Assembly: GCA_003133205.1 (NCBI GenBank)
Contig: PKWK01000370.1
Span: 1 to 29,415, forward strand
Length of the DNA stretch: 29,415 nucleotides
Direction: 5' to 3'
Source of the DNA: Granulicella sp.
GTDB lineage: Bacteria > Acidobacteriota > Terriglobia > Terriglobales > Acidobacteriaceae
Shown: positions 24,324 to 29,415 of the stretch, piece by piece
Layout of the letters: the number at the start of each line of letters is the position of its first letter
Numbering within the stretch: the first letter of the stretch is position 1
Notes under the pieces: model-generated
Database searches by the model: none
The model's input: only the letters and a program-made list of their open reading frames with translations
Told to the model about the DNA's origin: nothing
Program-made: the position numbers and the translations under genes

Positions 24324-24821
24324 CTAGTTGCGGAAGTTGGTGAACTGGAGGTCGACGCCGAAGTCTCCGGCGCGGAGCTTGGCGATGATCTGCTGGAGGA
24401 CGTCGCGGTCCTTGGAGACGACACGGACAGTGTCTCCCTGGATGGAGGCCTGGGCCTTGAGCTTGGAGTCCTTGATGGTGGCGACGATTTTCTTGGCGGC
24501 GTCGGAGTTGACGCCCTGCTTCAGCTTGATCTTCTGGCGGACGGAAGAGTTGGCGGCGGGCTCGATCGTCTCATACTCGAGGTTTTTGAGCGAGATGCCG
24601 CGCTTGACCATCCTCTGGGAGAGGATCTCGATGACGGCTTTCAGGGAGTATTCGCTTTGGCTGGCGAGCTGAATGATCTCGGTTCCTTCGAGTTCGATTT
24701 TGGACTTGGAGTCCTTTAGATCGAAGCGGGTGTGAACCTCTTTCGAGGCCTGGTCGATTGCGTTCTTTACTTCCTGAATGTCTACTTTGCTGACTACGTC
24801 GAAGCTGTTGTCGGATGCCAT
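24324..24821 (-). CDS. yajQ: YajQ-family nucleotide-binding protein
   Basis: A 165-aa cytosolic protein with two ferredoxin-like folds. Family blocks are clear: DNSFDVVSKVDIQEVKNAID near the start, TRFDLKDSKSKIELEG, then KQGVNSDAAKKIVATIKDSK and KVQASIQG-like LKAQASIQGDTVRV. Some members bind cyclic di-GMP and act with transcription factors, but that role is shown only in a few species and is not evident from this sequence. Start ATG 24821 gives the normal family length. Confidence 0.95.
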   Translation of the reverse strand: MASDNSFDVVSKVDIQEVKNAIDQASKEVHTRFDLKDSKSKIELEGTEIIQLASQSEYSLKAVIEILSQRMVKRGISLKNLEYETIEPAANSSVRQKIKLKQGVNSDAAKKIVATIKDSKLKAQASIQGDTVRVVSKDRDVLQQIIAKLRAGDFGVDLQFTNFRN

Positions 24822-24838
24822 AGGGGAAGTATAGAGCA

Positions 24839-24868
24839 GGTTCGAGGTTCAAGGTTCGGGGTTCGCGG
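24839..24868. repeat. GGTTCGA/GGTTCAA short tandem repeats at the 3' end of the tatD gene
   Basis: Four to five imperfect copies of GGTTC(G/A)(A/G) lie in 30 bases. Read on the minus strand they encode the last residues NPEP and provide the TGA stop of the TatD gene. Similar CAACCTG-type units occur at 568-831, so short-unit repeats of this sort seem common in this genome. Confidence 0.5.
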
Positions 24869-25724
24869 TGGTGGGGAAGAGGTGGTGGAAGTTGGCGCTG
24901 GTCAGGGTTGCAAGCGCTTCCGGAGAGAGGCCGCGGAGGTCGGCGAGAGCGGCGGCGGTGTGGGTGACGAGGGCAGGCTCGTTGCACTGGCCGCGGTGGG
25001 GGATGGGAGCGAGGAATGGGGCGTCGGTCTCGATGAGGATGCGGTCGGCGGGGGCAAAGGCGGCGGCCTCGCGGATGGTTTTGGCAGCGGGGTAGGTGAG
25101 ATTGCCGGCGAAGGAGAGATAGAAGCCGAGGTCGAGCGAGCGGCGGGCGTGGTCGACGGTGCCGGAAAAGCAGTGCATGATGCCGCCGAGAGCGTGGGGC
25201 TTCCAATGCTCGGCGAGGAGGGCGAGTAGGTCCTCCCAGGCGTCGGCTGGGCCGAATTTTTCCTTGGCAGCGGGGGTGGCGAGTTCGGAGGTGCGGCAGT
25301 GGATGAGGATGGGCTTGCGGACGGTGGCGGCGGCGTGGAGCTGGGCCACGAAGGCGGCTTGCTGGGCGGGGATGTCGGGGTTGTCGACGTGGTAGTAGTC
25401 GAGGCCTATCTCTCCGATAGCAATGCAGCGGGGGTTGGCGGCGAGGGTTGCGAGTTGGGTGAGGGTTGTGAAACACGCGCTGGCGGCTTCCTGGGGGTGG
25501 ATGCCGGCGCTGGCGTAGATGGTGGGGAGCGAGGGGGAGTTGGTGGATTCGGCGATGGCTTGCGCAATCTCGAGGGCGCGGTGCATCTGGTGCGGGCCGT
25601 CTCCGATGCCGATGGCGAGGATGGTGCGGACGTTGGCTGCGTGGGCGCGGGCGAGGACCTGCGGGAGGTCGTCGGCGTACATGTCGAGGTGGGCGTGGGA
25701 ATCGACGAGATGCATCGGCTGCAT
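24849..25724 (-). CDS. tatD: TatD-family metal-dependent DNase/hydrolase
   Basis: A 291-aa amidohydrolase-fold phosphodiesterase, probably acting on DNA ends or as a 3'-exonuclease in repair. Metal ligands are present in order: SHAHLD (His10, His12), SAGIHP, GEIGLDYY with the bridging Glu, IHCR, MHCFSG and the closing ETDAPFLAP. The length is slightly above 260, owing to an N-terminal MQPM and a short insertion after the first helices. The alternative start MHLVDSHAH, three codons in, is equally possible. The gene is followed 27 bases later by yajQ. The 3' end is formed from tandem repeats. Confidence 0.93.
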   Translation of the reverse strand: MQPMHLVDSHAHLDMYADDLPQVLARAHAANVRTILAIGIGDGPHQMHRALEIAQAIAESTNSPSLPTIYASAGIHPQEAASACFTTLTQLATLAANPRCIAIGEIGLDYYHVDNPDIPAQQAAFVAQLHAAATVRKPILIHCRTSELATPAAKEKFGPADAWEDLLALLAEHWKPHALGGIMHCFSGTVDHARRSLDLGFYLSFAGNLTYPAAKTIREAAAFAPADRILIETDAPFLAPIPHRGQCNEPALVTHTAAALADLRGLSPEALATLTSANFHHLFPTTANPEP

Positions 25725-25791
25725 TGATGATACAGGTCGTCGTGGCTGGCCACCTGCAACGGCCGCTGCATGGATTTAGACCGAAGGGACT

Positions 25792-26916
25792 CTAGTGGGC
25801 GATTGGCGATGGGCGGGATGCTTCATACAAAAGCTGGGCGCCAAAGTTTATGACGCGGAGCCGTTCCCCCTGTGTGGCCGGTTGGCCTACGAACGCGTGC
25901 GCAATCCAGGGACTGACCAAGATGTGAGCGTTGCGATTTCCGGCCAGCTCTTTGCGCATCCACTCGACTTCACCCTCGGGAAAGACCGGGTCATCCTGAC
26001 CGTGCAGGATGTAGAGCGGAACGTTGATGTTGTGCAGGACGCTGATTGGTGAGATGGCTTCCATCTCGGCGTGGTGACGGGTGAGGATGTCGAGGTAGAG
26101 CTGGTGCATCTGCGGAGTATCGGCGGTCTGCAATTCGTTGAGCTTTTTGCGATCGCGGGGATTGGTACGGGTTTCCTTGGTGCTGTTGTCCCCCACCGTG
26201 CGATCGAAGTTGGAGTTGAGGATGTCCAGTTCCCGGCGCATGGCGGGAATATCTTTTGGAGAGACCAGCTCGCCCAGGTATTGAGAGACGATGAGGAGCG
26301 GACCGGGAGGATTGCCGACATAAGGTTTGCCGTTCGGATCGTAGACGCGATCGTGCAGGTAGTAGCGGCCGACGTCGCCGGTGACGGAGGGCTGGACCGC
26401 CGCGGGAATTATGAGCCCGGCACCGAAGCTGATGCCGAAGACGGAGACCTTTTCTCCGGTGGAGTGGGCACTCCAGCGAATCGCATCCCCGATGACGGTG
26501 AGGTCGGTGGCGCGCATCTCGTAGTGAGCTTCCGCTGGCACGTAGGGCAGGACGACGACATAGCCCATTTGACTCAGGCGGTTTGCCACTAAGTTGAGAT
26601 AGCCGTCCTTATTGCCGTTGGGGGCGAAGCCATGGACCATCACGATCGGTAATGGGTGCGTGTCTCCAATAGGCGTATAGACTCGCAGCTGGACCGGCCC
26701 CAGTGCTCCCGGAATAACAATGTCGGTCATGGCGGAGTGGTACCCGAAGTACCGGTCGTAGATACGGAGGGGCCGCGCTTTCGCGTTTCTGAAGCCATGG
26801 GCGTAGGATGTCCGGAGCAAGCGGAAGGTGGACGCGAGGCAGAGGGATAGAGCCACAATGATGCCGGCGAGCGCGTACCGCGGCTTGAGACGAAGGGGCC
26901 GTCGGATGATTGTCAC
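25792..26916 (-). CDS. Alpha/beta hydrolase with N-terminal membrane anchor
   Basis: A 374-aa predicted serine hydrolase fixed to the inner membrane by one N-terminal helix (about 14-30, YALAGIIVALSLCLAST), with the catalytic domain facing the periplasm. The oxyanion HGFAPNG (95-101), nucleophile elbow GISFGAG (Ser163), acid in HGQDDPVFP (Asp308 or 309) and His340 in IAHAFVG complete the triad. The substrate is unknown. The start is GTG at 26916. A GCAAGG stretch abuts it, so the start is somewhat uncertain. The gene sits alone and upstream of it lies a 219-base gap to the cupin gene. Confidence 0.85.
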   Translation of the reverse strand: MTIIRRPLRLKPRYALAGIIVALSLCLASTFRLLRTSYAHGFRNAKARPLRIYDRYFGYHSAMTDIVIPGALGPVQLRVYTPIGDTHPLPIVMVHGFAPNGNKDGYLNLVANRLSQMGYVVVLPYVPAEAHYEMRATDLTVIGDAIRWSAHSTGEKVSVFGISFGAGLIIPAAVQPSVTGDVGRYYLHDRVYDPNGKPYVGNPPGPLLIVSQYLGELVSPKDIPAMRRELDILNSNFDRTVGDNSTKETRTNPRDRKKLNELQTADTPQMHQLYLDILTRHHAEMEAISPISVLHNINVPLYILHGQDDPVFPEGEVEWMRKELAGNRNAHILVSPWIAHAFVGQPATQGERLRVINFGAQLLYEASRPSPIAH

Positions 26917-27135
26917 CTTGCTATCTCTATATGCTCGGTCAGAAGACGCAAGAAGATATATTTGCGCATTCTCTTGATATTAGAACGTGTGGCCAGTTCC
27001 TGGCGAGGAGGATGTAGGCCTCGGCGGAATCGCCAGGTTTAGAGCAAGTTAGCGCGAACGCTATCAGGATGAGAGGGTAGCTCCTGGGTAACGGGTTGGC
27101 TGAATTGCGAGCAAAGATTGGGGTTTACGCTTAAC

Positions 27136-27705
27136 ATGGCGTCCATGAAAAACATGAGTCGTCGCGATCTTTGTGTTGCTCTTCCGGCCTTCGCTGCTGT
27201 CGGCGCGGGCGTGCCGCAGGCACTTGCATCGCAGGTACACGCGTCGGAGTTTCCCGCGCAGCAGAGTTCGCAACCGGCGAGTCGCACGGTTCCGGCGAAT
27301 GACAAGCCTGGGCCGCCGGTGGCCAGTGCTGGGGCAGGAACGGTTGGTGCGGCGCGAGCGATTGCGTTCGACCAGATGGCAGTGCGGACGATAGCCAATG
27401 GCGGGGAGAGCCGGGACATCGCGCATGGAACGCTGGCGACTGGGGAGACGGTGAACCTGCACCAGTCAATGCAAGTGGTGGGGGCGACGCCGAATCCGCC
27501 GCACGTAATTCAGCACTCGGAGTTCATCCTGGTGCGGGAGGGCGAGCTTGAATTTCAGCATGAGGTTGCGGGGCAGATGGTGGCCGGGAAGGTTGGGCCG
27601 GGCGGTGTGTTGTACGTCGCGTTCGGCACAAGGCATACGGTGAAGAACGCGGGGACGGTTCCGGCGCGGTATTTTGTGGTTGCCATTGGCGGAGACGCTA
27701 AGTAA
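27136..27705 (+). CDS. Tat-signal cupin protein, copy 1 (altered metal motif)
   Basis: A 189-aa exported cupin of unknown substrate. A twin-arginine-type leader (MSRRDLCVALPAFAAVGAG) is followed by a variable Ala/Pro-rich segment and a single cupin fold. The first cupin motif reads HVIQHSEFILVREG. The second histidine of the usual HxH is replaced by Ile, while the Glu and an extra His are kept. The second motif retains HTVKN. The metal site may therefore be weakened or rearranged. A close paralogue follows 166 bases downstream on the same strand. ATG 27136 is chosen, but ATGs at 27145 and 27154 are alternatives; 27154 would leave the minimal MSRRD leader. Confidence 0.8.
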   Translation: MASMKNMSRRDLCVALPAFAAVGAGVPQALASQVHASEFPAQQSSQPASRTVPANDKPGPPVASAGAGTVGAARAIAFDQMAVRTIANGGESRDIAHGTLATGETVNLHQSMQVVGATPNPPHVIQHSEFILVREGELEFQHEVAGQMVAGKVGPGGVLYVAFGTRHTVKNAGTVPARYFVVAIGGDAK

Positions 27706-27871
27706 GAGGGGTGGGCCGGATATTCCTTGGGGACTGGAGAGGGTGCTGAAAAGGAAAAAGCGAATCACAGAGAGCACGGAGGAAAAGAGAAAACACAGAG
27801 ATTGGCTGAAAAGGCGGATGCCCTAGCCAGGCGGGTGCCAAAGTTCCTGCGAGCGGTGTAGGATTTTGCGC

Positions 27872-28387
27872 ATGAATACTATGAACCGTCGTGATCTTTG
27901 TGCTGCTCTTTCCAGCTTTGCGGCGTTGGCTGCGATTTCTGCTGAGGCGCAAGCCCCACTAACGCCGAAGTTGCCGCCGGATGTAATGGCCGTTCCGGCG
28001 CCGCCGGGATCGCCGGGCGATGAGGTGCTTTCGACGCCGCGGGCGTTCCGCCTTGGCGAACTGCCGGTGGTGAAGACCGGCAATGGCGAGACGCGCGCTA
28101 TTATCCGCGGCGTTCTGCCGACGGGTGAGGCGGTGGAGATGCATGAGACGACGCTGCTGCCCGGGCATATGCCGCATCCACCGCACCAGCACCGGCACTC
28201 GGAGTTCATGCTGATCCGCGAAGGGCAGATGGAGTTCGAGAACGATGGCAAGCCGGAGCGGGTCGGGGCGGGCGGGGTGATGTTTGCCGCGTCGAACATT
28301 ATGCACGGGCTGAAGAATATTGGCGAGACTCCGGCGAATTACTTTGTGATTGCGATTGGGCGGGAGACTCCGGCGACGCAGATATAG
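27872..28387 (+). CDS. Tat-signal cupin protein, copy 2 (complete metal motif)
   Basis: A 171-aa exported cupin, paralogue of the preceding gene. The leader MNRRDLCAALSSFAALAAIS is Tat-like. The first cupin motif HQHRHSEFMLIREG fits H-x-H-x3-E-x6-G exactly, and the second motif retains HGLKN, so a mononuclear metal site is likely. The ATG at 27872 has AGGA 8 bases upstream (TAGGA). Identity between the copies is highest around HSEF(I/M)L(V/I)REG and at the C-terminus (YFV(V/I)AIG). The pair probably arose by tandem duplication. Function could be as a dioxygenase, isomerase or sugar-binding cupin. It converges on the GH105 gene. Confidence 0.85.
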   Translation: MNTMNRRDLCAALSSFAALAAISAEAQAPLTPKLPPDVMAVPAPPGSPGDEVLSTPRAFRLGELPVVKTGNGETRAIIRGVLPTGEAVEMHETTLLPGHMPHPPHQHRHSEFMLIREGQMEFENDGKPERVGAGGVMFAASNIMHGLKNIGETPANYFVIAIGRETPATQI

Positions 28388-28421
28388 CGTTCCGCGAAAG
28401 CAGAAGCAGATCCCCTTGCCA

Positions 28422-28449
28422 CCCCAGCGAGCAAATGCACTCGCCGGGG
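28422..28449. terminator. Strong hairpin between convergent cupin and GH105 genes
   Basis: Ten-base arms CCCCAGCGAG (28422-28431) and CTCGCCGGGG (28440-28449) pair with one A-C mismatch around an 8-base loop. It lies 35 bases past the cupin stop and 37 past the GH105 stop. There is no long T-run, so it may be a two-way terminator or a copy of a dispersed repeat. The flanking text (CAGATCCCCTTGCC, GGAATGACAAACC) resembles repeats I recall in acidobacterial genomes. Confidence 0.5.
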
Positions 28450-28486
28450 ACCCCGATTTCAGGAATGACAAACCATGGCTGAGCGG

Positions 28487-29415
28487 CTACTTCTTTTTCG
28501 CCTCGGCCATTTTGTGGATCTCGCTGCCTGCGAGGAGGAATCCGCCGACGCCGTAGTTGTAGCTTGCGGAAGGCTTGAATGCGGCGGGCTGCGCGCCGGT
28601 CTGCTGGATGTCTCCCAGGCGGCCATCGGCGTAGATGTGCTTGAGCATGCCGTCCCAGGCTTTGGTGACGACGGGCGTGTAGACCTTGCGGTCGAGGATG
28701 CCGTTGTTGATGCCCCACGCGATGCCGAAGGTCATCAGTGAGGAGCCGGAGAGCTCGGGCTGGTCGTAATCTTTCGGGTCGAGCATGCCGGCGCGCCAGA
28801 GGCCGTCCGGGCCCTGGAGCTTGGCTACAGCGGCGGCCATTTCTTTGAGCTGTGTCTCATATTTCACGCGGGCGGGATCGTCCTTGGGCAGGTACTCGAG
28901 TGTGCGTGCGAGACCGCCCATGACCCAGCCCTCGCCGCGCCCCCAGAACATCTTCTCGCCGTTCTTTTCCTTCTTGCCGATGAAGGTTGCGTCGCGCGCG
29001 TAGAGGTGCGCCTGCGGGTCGTATAGGAGCTGCGAGGTCTTGGCAAACTCCTCGTCGAGGTAGCTGATGTACTTCGTGTCGCCGGTCGCGGCGTACATTC
29101 GGGCCCAGGTGGGAGGGGCCATGAACAGGGCATCGCACCACCACCATGCGATCCTCTGGTTCGATCCGAGTTGCACGCGTGGAGCGGCGAGGATGTTGTT
29201 GAGCGCGGTCTGGATGGGGGCGATCTCCTCCGGCTGCTTGTCCTGGAGGTAGAGCTCGATGTACATCTGGGCGATGCTCATGTCGTCGCCGCTGGGGGTT
29301 TGGGAACGAAGTCCCCAGTTATAGCCTTTGCCAACCTGCTCCATTGCGGCGCGGTACTTGTCCTCGCCCAGCGACGACGAGGCGGCCATGAAGCCGGTGT
29401 AGAGGACGCTCCAGG
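28487..29415 (-). CDS. GH105-type unsaturated rhamnogalacturonyl hydrolase (partial, runs off the window)
   Basis: Splits the unsaturated uronic acid left by pectate or rhamnogalacturonan lyases from oligosaccharides. The alpha6/alpha6-barrel pattern and family blocks are present. The frame continues upstream of an internal Met at 29389 (VLYTGF before it), so the true start is beyond the window. The catalytic aspartate is probably in WWWCDALFMAPPTWARM, as in YteR. MFWGRGEGWVMGGLARTLEY and LSGSSLMTFGIAWGINNG are also typical. The C-terminal KMAEAKKK closes the protein. The first part, probably with a signal peptide, is missing here. Next to the cupins it suggests pectin-derived sugar use, but co-regulation is not shown. 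Confidence 0.88.
   Translation of the reverse strand, partial: WSVLYTGFMAASSSLGEDKYRAAMEQVGKGYNWGLRSQTPSGDDMSIAQMYIELYLQDKQPEEIAPIQTALNNILAAPRVQLGSNQRIAWWWCDALFMAPPTWARMYAATGDTKYISYLDEEFAKTSQLLYDPQAHLYARDATFIGKKEKNGEKMFWGRGEGWVMGGLARTLEYLPKDDPARVKYETQLKEMAAAVAKLQGPDGLWRAGMLDPKDYDQPELSGSSLMTFGIAWGINNGILDRKVYTPVVTKAWDGMLKHIYADGRLGDIQQTGAQPAAFKPSASYNYGVGGFLLAGSEIHKMAEAKKK

Noticed and set aside
24571..25476. 301-aa minus-strand open frame
   Set aside because: Very Arg/Pro/His-rich, overlaps tatD and yajQ in another frame; composition typical of a shadow.

Overview
The window looks like a chromosomal segment of a soil-type Acidobacteriota (class Terriglobia, Granulicella/Terriglobus/Edaphobacter-like). 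This is inferred from gene content: a VWFA-related acidobacterial protein (TIGR03436-type), a soil-associated TIGR03435-type protein, a large Oar-like TonB-dependent receptor with a carboxypeptidase-regulatory N-terminus, a Cys/His 'CGSPA' protein, and a membrane-tethered regulator of a type I associate with this phylum. Base composition is moderately GC-rich. No phage, transposase, integrase or CRISPR array was seen.

Layout: (1) 1-3734, a Cys/His-rich protein on + runs into the 3' end of a convergent SprT-like metallopeptidase gene, which is translationally coupled to a secreted VWA protein. (2) 3860-12415, a compact minus-strand arginine operon argR-argC-argB-argD-argF-argG-argH-GNAT (probable short N-acetylglutamate synthase). 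Most junctions are 4- to 8-base overlaps or direct abutments. A sigma70-like promoter overlaps two ARG-box-like palindromes spaced 21 bp centre to centre. The deacetylation step (argE or argJ) is not in the window. (3) 12493-13297, a gltB (glutamate synthase) remnant made of three collinear pieces in three frames, divergent from the arg promoter. (4) 13450-21245, a carbohydrate-use locus: a Tat-exported GH2 glycosidase and a TonB-dependent receptor on minus, divergent from a one-TM regulator, with a 26-bp near-perfect palindrome between them. (5) 21346-22721, a frameshifted TIGR03435 gene whose 3' end runs into dispersed 'CTTCGRCRRGCTCAGG'-like repeats, a possible tiny membrane protein, and tRNA-Arg(UCG). 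(6) 22798-26916, minus-strand housekeeping genes: HMA-like protein, polyprenyl diphosphate synthase, YajQ, TatD and an alpha/beta hydrolase. (7) 27136-29415, two tandem paralogous Tat-signal cupins converging on a GH105-type unsaturated glycuronyl hydrolase that continues past the window edge.

How the genes work together: the arg operon carries nearly the whole route from glutamate to arginine under ArgR control. The GH2/receptor/regulator set, together with the GH105 gene, points to plant- or microbe-derived polysaccharide use. The less ordinary items are the roughly 75-residue, HTH-like insertion in ArgH, the ArgR operator at the head of the operon, the regulator-GH2-receptor locus with its palindrome, and the two decaying genes.
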